Shown here one piece after another: positions 41,001 to 49,413 of a stretch of 64,000 bases of DNA (its first letter is position 1; each line of letters begins with the position of its first letter). The notes under the pieces were generated by a model. The model was not told the DNA's origin, made no database searches, and saw only the letters and a list, made by a program, of their open reading frames with translations. The stretch lies in NCBI GenBank assembly GCA_033127725.1, contig AP026798.1, forward strand, positions 620,001-684,000. Direction: 5' to 3'. Origin of the DNA: Bombiscardovia nodaiensis. Lineage in GTDB: Bacteria; Actinomycetota; Actinomycetes; Actinomycetales; Bifidobacteriaceae. Position numbers and translations under genes: made by a program.

Positions 41001-43547
41001 ATGAACACCACTAACGCTACTGGTTGTTCAATTACGCCAACGGATTTGCTCACGGACAGGGTGTGTTCAATAGAAGATTTTGGTGCTTCCACGCTGGCCA
41101 GACCCGTTACTAATACACAAGCCATCAATCGTGCGATCGAACATATGGCTCACTCGGGCGGGGGCACGGTAATTATACCTGCCGGACGTTTTAAAACATA
41201 TACTGTCATACTTCGCAGCAATGTCAATATTTTTCTAGAAGAAGGTAGTGTTTTGGCGGCAGCCCGTACGGACATCCGCGAGGGTATCTGTGACGTGCAG
41301 GGAGAAGCATTTGCTCAAAAAGGGGAGGGAGGTAATTACCTTGAACCTGAGGTAAATCCATATGTGGGTATTCAAGATCACGCGCACTCATACTTACGCA
41401 ACTGTTTTCTGTGGGGTGAAAGAGTTGAAAATGTGATGATATCAGGTCTGGGCTTACTGGATGGTAGCGATATAGGCCCGAATGGATACCGTGAAGAGGT
41501 CTTGTGTTATTCCGACCCTGAAGAGCCGACCTACCGCGATCAGCCTGGACATACTGATGAGTGGTTTGGTAACAAGGGCATAGCGTTTTGGCGGTCTGCA
41601 CACATAGTGTTAAAGGACTTTTCAATTTTGAGCGGCGGGCATTTTGCGGTTATTGCTACTGACGTCAGTGATTTGCTGGTGGAGTCTTTACTAATTGATA
41701 CGAACAGGGATGGTATTGATTTAGATTCTGTTACCGATGCAACAGTGTGCAAGTGTAAGGTCAACTCACCCAATGACGACGGTATTGTGGTCAAGTCATC
41801 GATGGGTGCTCAACGTTTCGCCCCTTCGCACAATATAGTGATTGAAGACTGCACAGTTTCGGGCTATGACCTCGGTTCAGTGTTCGCAGGTTTGCCAAGT
41901 ACAGATCGTATTGTTTGCCATCCCGGCATTGGCCCCATAGGTAGAGTCAAGCTGGGTACGGAAGCTACAGCCGGATATAGTTTGATTGCGATACGCCGTA
42001 TTACGTTTGAACATTGTTTTGGCCTAGCGGTAGAGGCTAATGACGGTTCGGACGTATCTGACGTGCTGATCGAAGATATTGACATGCGCGACGTTACCTG
42101 CCCACTTTTTATTAGGACTGGGGACAGGGCGCGTTCGCCAGTTACTGGGAATAGCCAACGGCTTGAGACCCGTCCTAAAGGTGATGTAAGACTTGATCAG
42201 ACCGAATGGGTTCTACCTGATAAGGCTGATTTTGAATCTTTTCCAGCTCAGCGGTATGCTCCTTCTTACGTTTATCGGAGCGTTACTCTCTGTGATGGGA
42301 ATACGCTTTCGGTGGTGGACTCTGATCATCCTGTGCGCTACAACTCTGCGAATTATTATCGTGATGCTGATAATATTGCTCATCCGCTGTCCTACAATCG
42401 GGGTTTGCGCGGATATCAACCTGATACTGATGCCCAGCTCAGTGAACGCGATTTGATGAAAAGAGGTAATGCTATTGGCGCTCGGCATATAGCCCGAGCC
42501 GTGAATATTAGCGTTAGCAATGTTCGTGCTGAGGGAGTTGATCCGCGCTATCCTATGATTCTCGCTGGAACTGTAGACGGTAGGCTGTGTCGAATAGAGC
42601 TCGACAATGTCAGTGTAACCTATAGGGGTGGGTTGACATTATGCGATGCAGTTGAGCAAAGGCAGATTGAGACAAATTGGTCTTGTCAGGAATCTGATTT
42701 TGCATCTTTTCTGCAGCCCGTTCACTGGCTGGTCGAACCGCAGCACTTGCTCAATGAAAACTTTCTGCCGCGGGTGCGGTGGGATACAGAGACAGAGTCA
42801 TGGGTAGATGATCCTTTCAATGTTCCCGAGGGAACTACCGACTATCCTGAACCGGTAGAATTTGGTATTTTGCCGGCATATGGTCTCTATGCTCGTCATG
42901 TTGACGACTTGGTGATCAACAATTTGACGATCAGTACGGTAGACCCTGACGGACGCCCAGCTTTAGTGTTTGATGACGTTTATCGTGGAGCTTTAACTGA
43001 CATCAACGTGCCTCAAGGGGAAGAGGTAGTCTGTGTTAATCACACAAGAAAGCGTCATACGGACTTTGAATTTGTGCCAGACGAACCGTACTTCTCTACA
43101 CAGGTAAAGGAAGTTAAGTTTCCTGATAATCTTGTGGTGCATACTGAAGTAGTAAATGCTCCTCAACCGGGTACGCCACCAGACAGTTTGTACCCTTATT
43201 CTTGTACTGCCGATGCAAAGTCTGGCTATCAGTATTCGCAAGCTAGAGAAGGTCGTTTACACCTGCCCGCTGGCGTATTCCCCCCGTACTTTCGACCGTT
43301 ATCAGCGTGTACGGTGCACGTAGGAGATAATTTGTCGCTTGCGGTTGAAGCACGTGATCCGGCACAAGCTGATCAGGGTGCTCAGGTGGTGGTTCAAGCC
43401 GTTGACATGCCACAAGGGGCTAGTTTTGATGGCTGCCATCTGCTGTGGAGACCCCAGGAAGAAGGACGATATACGTGCTCTTTCCATACGGTGACACACC
43501 GGCAGGAAGCTATTTGCTTAGTAAACATCAATGTTGAAAAGAAATGA
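41001..43547 (+). CDS. GH28-like cytosolic beta-helix enzyme 2
   Basis: The 848-residue paralogue of the protein at 31951 shares the order and most motifs: ATGCSI at the start, SIEDFGAS, GGGTVIIPAGRF, NRDGIDLD, NDDGIVVKSS, GRVKLGTEATAGY, and DGRLCRIELDNVSV. A C-terminal Ig-like sandwich (SFDGCHLLWRPQEEGRYTCSFHTVTH) is again present. It has no signal peptide. I start at the ATG at 41001; ATG 40989 is also possible and would add four residues. As in the first copy, the GHG histidine loop of normal GH28 enzymes is missing. It is AT-rich in codon use. It probably cuts an oligosaccharide brought in by binding protein 3. Confidence 0.84.
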   Translation: MNTTNATGCSITPTDLLTDRVCSIEDFGASTLARPVTNTQAINRAIEHMAHSGGGTVIIPAGRFKTYTVILRSNVNIFLEEGSVLAAARTDIREGICDVQGEAFAQKGEGGNYLEPEVNPYVGIQDHAHSYLRNCFLWGERVENVMISGLGLLDGSDIGPNGYREEVLCYSDPEEPTYRDQPGHTDEWFGNKGIAFWRSAHIVLKDFSILSGGHFAVIATDVSDLLVESLLIDTNRDGIDLDSVTDATVCKCKVNSPNDDGIVVKSSMGAQRFAPSHNIVIEDCTVSGYDLGSVFAGLPSTDRIVCHPGIGPIGRVKLGTEATAGYSLIAIRRITFEHCFGLAVEANDGSDVSDVLIEDIDMRDVTCPLFIRTGDRARSPVTGNSQRLETRPKGDVRLDQTEWVLPDKADFESFPAQRYAPSYVYRSVTLCDGNTLSVVDSDHPVRYNSANYYRDADNIAHPLSYNRGLRGYQPDTDAQLSERDLMKRGNAIGARHIARAVNISVSNVRAEGVDPRYPMILAGTVDGRLCRIELDNVSVTYRGGLTLCDAVEQRQIETNWSCQESDFASFLQPVHWLVEPQHLLNENFLPRVRWDTETESWVDDPFNVPEGTTDYPEPVEFGILPAYGLYARHVDDLVINNLTISTVDPDGRPALVFDDVYRGALTDINVPQGEEVVCVNHTRKRHTDFEFVPDEPYFSTQVKEVKFPDNLVVHTEVVNAPQPGTPPDSLYPYSCTADAKSGYQYSQAREGRLHLPAGVFPPYFRPLSACTVHVGDNLSLAVEARDPAQADQGAQVVVQAVDMPQGASFDGCHLLWRPQEEGRYTCSFHTVTHRQEAICLVNINVEKK

Positions 43548-43848
43548 TATAATTATGAATATGTAATTTCATTTCATGTAATTGCAGAAAATTGAACGAG
43601 TCATGAAAAGTTTGGCAACAAATGTGAGTGACATCACACTTGACTGGTTAAGCTAGCGAAAATGTCTAATGCCAAAGATGGTTGCGGACAGATTTTGCAG
43701 TGACGAAGGACAAAGTAGTGTAAGGAAAGGCAGTTCAATGTTGAGCAAGTACAAGCTATATACGCACAGGTGCCTGGCAGATGGCATGCGCTGATTTTCG
43801 TAGCTGTGAGAGTAATTGTCTTGATTCTACAAGCGGTAGGAGGTTCTA
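43548..43848 (+). promoter_or_regulatory. promoter region of the permease operon with site C and a CRP-like palindrome
   Basis: The 301-base spacer has no gene. TGGCAACAAA lies at 43613-43622 and runs into TGTGA-GTGACA-TCACA at 43623-43638, a perfect 5-bp-arm palindrome of the CRP/GlxR type. The AAATGTGA at the junction is also found in sites A and B. A strong AGGAGG site precedes the permease ATG. Confidence 0.65.
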
Positions 43849-44814
43849 ATGACATCCAGCGCTGTTGCTCCAAGTCAAAAAGACTTGGCAAATAGCAGTG
43901 GTGTGCAGTTCCGTGCCCACGGTAAATTCGTGAGTTTTTTGCAGAGGGAAAAAGTCGCTGGGGTGGTGTGCTCGGCACCCTTTATTTTTGGCTTTTTGAT
44001 GTTTCTCATTGTGCCACTGGGGCTGTCCCTGTACTACACGTTTACCAATTACAACATCATTGGTGACGCGCAGTTTATAGGTTTAGACAATTACAAACGC
44101 ATGTTTACTCAAGACCCGCTTTTCTGGCAGTCCTTGGGTGTTACGTTCTTCTTTGCTCTAATCTCTACACCGCTTCGACTTATCTTTGCACTGGTAGTTG
44201 CTTTATTACTCCTGCGCAATTCTAAGATTTCAGGCTTCTATCGGGCGGCCTTCTACCTGCCATCCATCTTGGGTGGTTCGGTGGCTGTTGCTATTCTGTG
44301 GAAGCAAATGTTTGCAGCAGATGGCGTTATCAATAGGGCGCTTGCTATCTTTGGCATCCACACTCATTTCGCCTGGTTGGGCAGCGAGAAGACAGCTATT
44401 TGGACGCTGATTATTTTGGCTGTCTGGCAGTTCGGTTCCTCCATGTTGATTTTCCTGGCATCCTTGAAGCAGATTCCTTCCGAGTTGTACGAAGCGGCCA
44501 GTGTAGACGGTGCAAACAAGTGGGGCCAGTTCTGGAAGATCACCCTGCCCTTACTCACGCCTACTATCTTCTTTAATTTGGTTATGCAGTCCATCAACGG
44601 TTTCCTCGCTTTTACTCAGTGCTACATCATTACGCAGGGCAAGCCAAGGAACACGACCCTCTTCTACATGGTTGACATGTACGACGAATCCTTTACCCGC
44701 TATCATGCTGGTTATGGCGCTGCCATGGCATGGGTCATGCTGATTTTGATTGGTATCTACACCGGATTCTTGTTCTTGAGCAAGCGTTTCTGGGTGTACG
44801 ACGAGGAGGCCTGA
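43849..44814 (+). CDS. sugar ABC transporter permease (MalF/UgpA type)
   Basis: This 321-residue permease starts behind AGGAGG with a polar N-terminus of about 45 residues. Six membrane segments follow. The EAA loop, which docks the ATPase, is ELYEAASVDGANKWGQFWKITLPLL near 220-245. The family is the first permease of oligosaccharide importers. It pairs with the gene at 44820, five bases downstream. No ATP-binding subunit is encoded near; bifidobacterial sugar importers typically share one MsmK-like ATPase encoded elsewhere. It should serve the four binding proteins of the locus. Confidence 0.95.
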   Translation: MTSSAVAPSQKDLANSSGVQFRAHGKFVSFLQREKVAGVVCSAPFIFGFLMFLIVPLGLSLYYTFTNYNIIGDAQFIGLDNYKRMFTQDPLFWQSLGVTFFFALISTPLRLIFALVVALLLLRNSKISGFYRAAFYLPSILGGSVAVAILWKQMFAADGVINRALAIFGIHTHFAWLGSEKTAIWTLIILAVWQFGSSMLIFLASLKQIPSELYEAASVDGANKWGQFWKITLPLLTPTIFFNLVMQSINGFLAFTQCYIITQGKPRNTTLFYMVDMYDESFTRYHAGYGAAMAWVMLILIGIYTGFLFLSKRFWVYDEEA

Positions 44815-44819
44815 TTACT

Positions 44820-45737
44820 ATGAGTATTGCAATTACCAGATCAGATGGATCTACTAGTACTCCTGCCCGCAAGCCTGAGCAAGTGAGCGCCCCCAAGCAG
44901 GGTATCCGCCCAGGTCGCATCGTCTACCACATCATCGTCATGCTGTGTGCTCTGCTGATGATTTACCCCATCGTGTGGATGGTCTTGAGCTCCTTCAAGC
45001 CCACAGCTACGGTACTGGCCACCTCCGGGCAGTTAATTCCAACGCATTGGACCTTGGATAACTATATCAATGGTTTCAAGGGCTTTGCTGGCACGAGCTT
45101 CCTGCGCTACATTGGCAATTCGCTCTTCATATCGATTATCGCAACGATTGGTACGATTGCGTCCTCTGCAATTGTGGCGTACGCGCTGAGCCGCTTGAAG
45201 TTCCCTGGCCGCCGGATTCTGTTTGTGGCCATGCTGCTCTCCATGATGCTGCCGGCGCAGGTGCTGATGGTTCCTCAATACCTGTGGTATCAGAAGTTGG
45301 GCTGGACCAACAGCTACCTGCCGCTGATTGTGCCCTACTGCTTTGCGATTCAGGGCTTCTTTATCTACCTGATTATGAACTTCATCGACGGCATTCCGCG
45401 CTCCCTTGATGAGGCGGCCAAGCTCGATGGGTGCTCCTACTACGGCATCTTCTTCCGGGTCATCTGCCCGCTAATTACGCCCGCTGTGGTGACCGGCTGC
45501 ATTTTCTCCTTCATGTGGCGCTGGGATGACTTCCTGTCGGCCCTGCTCTATGTCTCGGATACGGAAAAGTACCCAGTCTCCCTGGCTCTTAAGCTGTTCT
45601 CGGACCCCAGTTCGAGCTCCGACTATGGAGCCATGTTTGCCATGGCCTCGGTCTCGATTCTGCCCAGCGTGCTCATCTTCCTCTTCTTCCAGCGCTATCT
45701 GGTTGAAGGCGTCAGTACTTCTGGCCTGAAGGGGTGA
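44820..45737 (+). CDS. sugar ABC transporter permease (MalG/UgpE type)
   Basis: The 305-residue second permease starts MSIAITRSDG; the longer frame would read into the first permease. A polar start of about 40 residues is followed by six membrane helices. The EAA loop is SLDEAAKLDGCSYYGIFFRVICPLI near 195-220. Typical features of the CUT1 family are present (IVWMVLSSFKP at the first helix end and MMLPAQVLMVPQYLWYQKLGW). It forms a heterodimer with the permease encoded upstream, with which it is transcribed. The C-terminus RYLVEGVSTSGLKG is the usual family end. Confidence 0.95.
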   Translation: MSIAITRSDGSTSTPARKPEQVSAPKQGIRPGRIVYHIIVMLCALLMIYPIVWMVLSSFKPTATVLATSGQLIPTHWTLDNYINGFKGFAGTSFLRYIGNSLFISIIATIGTIASSAIVAYALSRLKFPGRRILFVAMLLSMMLPAQVLMVPQYLWYQKLGWTNSYLPLIVPYCFAIQGFFIYLIMNFIDGIPRSLDEAAKLDGCSYYGIFFRVICPLITPAVVTGCIFSFMWRWDDFLSALLYVSDTEKYPVSLALKLFSDPSSSSDYGAMFAMASVSILPSVLIFLFFQRYLVEGVSTSGLKG

Positions 45738-45750
45738 AAGCTTGATGAAA

Positions 45751-45789
45751 TGAGTGGGTCATTAGCTAATATGAGTGGTGGCCCACTCA
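45751..45789 (+). terminator. hairpin between the permease and YesL-like genes
   Basis: TGAGTGGG at 45751-45758 pairs perfectly with CCCACTCA at 45782-45789. There is no T-run, so partial attenuation or message processing is more likely than a full stop. Confidence 0.45.
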
Positions 45790-45815
45790 ACGGTAGGCGC
45801 AAAGGGGCGTGCGGC

Positions 45816-46520
45816 ATGAGTTTATATAATTTTTTCTATGGCAGCAAACATGTTCATGAGAATAGTAAACAGGCCAATCCTCAAGGAATAAGGCTTTTTT
45901 GGTCGGTTGTCAAGTGGCATTTTGGGCGGCTTGTGGGGCTCAATGTCCTCTTTATTCTCGCTTGTATCCCTATCGTTACGATTCCTTGCGCGATGACCGC
46001 CATGAGCAAAGTCTTAGGGCTCTTCCTCACACGCCGCATCTGCTATCCGCTCTATCATTTCAGGCGCGCGTTCATTGACGAGTGGAAACGCTCCACTGCG
46101 GCAGGTGGGGCATTGCTCCTGTCTCTGATAGCGCTGCTCATTGGCGCCTGGTTCTACCCGCGCATGGGCCTGTCCTTCGGTTGGATCTTAGGCGGTCTGT
46201 GCCTGGCGCTGGCCGTACTAGTGCTCGCAGCCAGTATCTACCTCTTCCCTATGATTGCTTTCACTGATTTGCCGTTCGCAAGTTTGCTACAAAATGCGTT
46301 CTCTTTATCTATGATTTGCCTGCCGTACACACTAGTTGCGCTGGCGGGAAGTGCGTTGATTTTGGCCGTGTCCTACCTGGGATTGCCGTTTACCGTTGTG
46401 ATCATGCCCGTCCTGGGCTGCTCATTGATTGGGCTAGCCTGCAATCAAGCTGCTTGGCATGCCCTCAAAACCTATGTGCTCGTGGCACAGGAGTCCGATG
46501 AGAGCTCCTCTCAAGAATAA
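45816..46520 (+). CDS. YesL-like DUF624 membrane protein
   Basis: The 234-residue protein starts MSLYNFFYGSKHVHENSKQ behind AAAGGGGCG; an upstream in-frame start lies in the hairpin. About five to six membrane segments follow (FGRLVGLNVLFILACIPIVTIPCAM is the first, then others near 95-140, 150-175 and 185-215). This N-terminus and the alternating pattern match the DUF624 family, which includes B. subtilis YesL in the rhamnogalacturonan (yes) gene cluster. Its function is unknown; it accompanies CUT1 sugar importers. It lies between the permease pair and the GH28 gene in one operon. Confidence 0.86.
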   Translation: MSLYNFFYGSKHVHENSKQANPQGIRLFWSVVKWHFGRLVGLNVLFILACIPIVTIPCAMTAMSKVLGLFLTRRICYPLYHFRRAFIDEWKRSTAAGGALLLSLIALLIGAWFYPRMGLSFGWILGGLCLALAVLVLAASIYLFPMIAFTDLPFASLLQNAFSLSMICLPYTLVALAGSALILAVSYLGLPFTVVIMPVLGCSLIGLACNQAAWHALKTYVLVAQESDESSSQE

Positions 46521-46566
46521 TATTCAGATGATTCGTTTCAAATGGTAAGCAGAAAGGAAGTGCCTT

Positions 46567-48129
46567 GTGCCTAAGCAAGATGAGCAAGTAGAGGGGGAGG
46601 AGTTCCTCTTCGAGGCCTGCGCTAGCGAAGAGAGTTTGACCCTGTACTGGGATAAACCTAAGGCGGCGCACGGGCTAACGTTCTACCGGCTGGAGCTGAG
46701 CGATGGTCAATGTATTGAGGTCGAGAGCACTCATGCCAAGGTTGAATCGCTCCAGCCGGAAACGAAGTATCAGGTAGAGCTTTCCATGAGGTCGGGTGAG
46801 GGGGAGCCGTGGATCTGCATAGGGAGTAAGGCGTTTGCTACGGGCATCCGTAAGCGCAGGATTGACATTACGCAGGCACCTTACCTGGCAGTGGGCGACG
46901 GTCAAACGCTCAACACTGCGGCAATTCAGCAGGCTCTCGACGACTGCGGTCCGCAAGAGCGCGTGGTCATTCCTCAAGGCGTATTCATGACCGGTGCTCT
47001 ACGCATGCACTCCTGTAGTGAACTGTACGTGAGCTTGGGCGCGGTATTGCAGGGCACGGCGAACCCCAGCGACTACGAACCGCTGATTGCCAGCCGCTTT
47101 GAGGGCATTGAAATGGACTGCTATTCCAGCTTGATCAACATTGGCTATATGGACCACACGCGCCCGGCGGATACGCATTCAGTGGTACTGCGGGGCGGCG
47201 GCACCATAGCCAGCGGTGGGCGGCAACTGATGGACAAGGTGATAGCGGTGCAGTCTGAGCGGCTGAAGGAGCAGATGAACTCCGACGATACCGCCTATGA
47301 CACCCCAGAAACGGTGCCTGCCCGCACACGCCCTCGGCTGATTAACGTGTCGAACGCCTTCGACGTGGAGATGGCTGATCTGACCTTTGCGGACAGCGCT
47401 AGCTGGAACATTCACATGATTTATTCTCATAATATTGTCACTCACGACTGCCAGGTGCGCTCGCTCGGTGTCTGGAATGGCGACGGCTGGGACCCGGATT
47501 CCTGCGAAAACTGCGCCCTCTTCGGCACTGCTTTTGACACTGGCGACGATATGGTCGCTATCAAATCGGGGAAGAACCCGCAGGGCAATGAGATTAACCG
47601 GCCGAGCAAGCACATTCGGGTCTTCGATTGCACGTCCACGCACGGGCACGGTATTTCCCTGGGCTCAGAGATGAGCGGCGGCATAGAAGATGTGCGGATT
47701 TGGGATTGCGACATCACTCAGTCCTTCTATGGGATTCATATTAAGAGCACGGCCAAACGTGGCGGATACATACGAAACGTGAGCGTGCGCGACTGCCAGT
47801 TGGCGCAGGTGGCTATTCACGCCGTGGGATACAACGATGACGGCTCGAGCGGTCCTGGCGAGCCGAAGATTGAGCACCTGAGGTTCGAGGGGCTGCGCAT
47901 CCTTGGGCGTTTTTGGGGGCCGGCAGATGAGGTTTTTCCTACTCCAGCTATCTTGATTCAAGGTTTTGAGGGACCGGAGCACCTGGCGAGTGATATTGTC
48001 TTTTCCGATATTGATCTGGCCGGAGTACCTTCTGGCACTGGTCGCATTGAAATGGACAACTGCACTGGTGTAACGCTGGAACATGTATCCTGCCGCCATG
48101 CGCCCACGACGAATATTATCCGTATGTAA
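46567..48129 (+). CDS. GH28 polygalacturonase-type hydrolase
   Basis: The 520-residue protein starts at a GTG preceded by AAAGGAAG. The N-terminal ~95 residues form a fibronectin-III-like sandwich (LTLYWDKPKAAHGLTFYRLELS...KYQVELSM). The beta-helix carries all canonical GH28 catalytic motifs: NGDGWDPDS near 304, DTGDDMVAIKSGK near 325-335, GHGISLGSE near 360 and IHIKSTAKRGG near 393. There is no signal peptide, so it should act on imported oligogalacturonides or related products in the cytosol, probably as an exo-enzyme given the FN3-type N-terminal domain seen in exo-polygalacturonases. It is the last gene of the permease operon. Confidence 0.93.
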   Translation: MPKQDEQVEGEEFLFEACASEESLTLYWDKPKAAHGLTFYRLELSDGQCIEVESTHAKVESLQPETKYQVELSMRSGEGEPWICIGSKAFATGIRKRRIDITQAPYLAVGDGQTLNTAAIQQALDDCGPQERVVIPQGVFMTGALRMHSCSELYVSLGAVLQGTANPSDYEPLIASRFEGIEMDCYSSLINIGYMDHTRPADTHSVVLRGGGTIASGGRQLMDKVIAVQSERLKEQMNSDDTAYDTPETVPARTRPRLINVSNAFDVEMADLTFADSASWNIHMIYSHNIVTHDCQVRSLGVWNGDGWDPDSCENCALFGTAFDTGDDMVAIKSGKNPQGNEINRPSKHIRVFDCTSTHGHGISLGSEMSGGIEDVRIWDCDITQSFYGIHIKSTAKRGGYIRNVSVRDCQLAQVAIHAVGYNDDGSSGPGEPKIEHLRFEGLRILGRFWGPADEVFPTPAILIQGFEGPEHLASDIVFSDIDLAGVPSGTGRIEMDNCTGVTLEHVSCRHAPTTNIIRM

Positions 48130-48262
48130 ACTTTCTTCTGTCAAGGGCTGGCGCGCGGCTCGATGCTGTGTGTACAATGAAACGCATAATGAAAGGCCCG
48201 TGTTCTTTTCATTGGTACTCGTTCTCAAGAGTGGAACATGCGGCAAATTAAGGAGATCAATC

Positions 48263-49267
48263 ATGGGCGAGCCAACGATTCAGGACGTGGCGAAGAAGGC
48301 AGGTGTTTCGGCAGCTACTGTCTCTCGTGCTCTCAATGATGGCTTAGTTAAAGCTAGTACGCGCAGTAGGGTACAAGCGGTTGCACAGGCTATGGGCTAC
48401 CAGCCCAGCGCAGGAACTCGTAAGGCGCAGTCAAACCAGAGTGAGACTATCGGTATTTTAGTTACAGACATTGGGAATTTCTACTTTACCGACATTATGA
48501 AAGGCCTCTTTAACGTAGCCCAGCGCGCTCATTGCCGCATGGTTATCGCTGACCTCGACGGGCCTGAGCCAGAGGCAACTATTGAGCAAGTGATCGGTAG
48601 TACCCAGGGGCAAGTTGTTGTGGCACCCCGGCTGGGTAGCCAAGAGTTGCAAGAGTATTTCGATCCTGCTTCAACGGTCTTGGTGTCTCGTCGGTTGGAG
48701 GGCTATGCCTCAGTGTGTGCCGACGATGCGGCAGGGGTAACGCAAGCGGTGCGTCACTTGGCTTCTCTAGGGCACAAGCGTATAGCCTATGTGGGTGGTT
48801 CTTCGCAGTCCTGGACGAATGAGCAACGCATGGAGGCTTTCGCAACGAGCGTGGAAGAATACGGGCTAGAAAGCGTTATTTTGGGTCCCTTCGAACCTTC
48901 GTACGGGGGCGGCGTCAACGCTTGCGACGCGCTGATGCTTGAGCCTGGGGTGACCGGCGCTGTGGCCTTCAACGACTTGATGGCTGCCGGACTCCTGAGC
49001 ACACTTTCTGAGCGACAGGTCAAGGTGCCTGAGGAGTTGAGCATAGTCGGCATTGACAATAGTGTCCTCTCTCGCGCTGTGCGGCCATCCCTAACTACTG
49101 TGGATGTCCGTCAAGAGCGGTTGGGGCAGGCAGCCATGCAGATGGTCGTGGATATGCTTCGTGGCGAGGGCGCGCATGCAGCTGGAAGTGCTGAGGACAG
49201 TGCAAATATGTTGATACCGGAGATTTTGTTGACGCGTGATTCCACGAGCTTTGCGCAAACACAATGA
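48263..49267 (+). CDS. LacI-family transcriptional regulator
   Basis: The 334-residue regulator starts MGEPTIQDVAKKAGVSAATVSRALNDGLVKASTRSRVQAVAQAMGYQPS, a complete LacI DNA-binding head with hinge helix. AAGGAGA precedes the ATG. The sugar-binding domain follows (ETIGILVTDIGNFYFTDIMKGLFNVAQ ... GVTGAVAFNDLMAAGLLSTL ... ELSIVGIDNSVLSRAVRPSLTTVDVRQERLGQAAMQMV). It lies between the GH28 gene and binding protein 4, and is a second candidate regulator of the locus. I found no perfect central-CG palindrome upstream of its neighbours, so its operator is unresolved. Confidence 0.94.
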   Translation: MGEPTIQDVAKKAGVSAATVSRALNDGLVKASTRSRVQAVAQAMGYQPSAGTRKAQSNQSETIGILVTDIGNFYFTDIMKGLFNVAQRAHCRMVIADLDGPEPEATIEQVIGSTQGQVVVAPRLGSQELQEYFDPASTVLVSRRLEGYASVCADDAAGVTQAVRHLASLGHKRIAYVGGSSQSWTNEQRMEAFATSVEEYGLESVILGPFEPSYGGGVNACDALMLEPGVTGAVAFNDLMAAGLLSTLSERQVKVPEELSIVGIDNSVLSRAVRPSLTTVDVRQERLGQAAMQMVVDMLRGEGAHAAGSAEDSANMLIPEILLTRDSTSFAQTQ

Positions 49268-49285
49268 AATATGTTACATATTTTG

Positions 49286-49326
49286 TTTCATAAATAACGG
49301 TGATTGCTGAAATCTATGGCAACAAA
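49286..49326 (+). promoter_or_regulatory. regulon site D upstream of binding protein 4
   Basis: TGGCAACAAA lies at 49317-49326. TTTCATAAATAACGG at 49286-49300 recurs with one change upstream of the GH115-like gene (53018-53032, minus strand). Both promoters therefore share two elements. Confidence 0.65.
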
Positions 49327-49413
49327 ATGTATATTTACTTTTTTCTTTGTTAGGCTATCTATTGTTGGTGATGAACAGAGGTGAGATTTCACTAGCTGTA
49401 GAAAGGTTGTTCA

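Noticed and set aside
46567..48129. Secretion of the GH28 enzyme
   Set aside because: Its N-terminus is acidic with an FN3-like fold directly following, and no hydrophobic signal segment is present.
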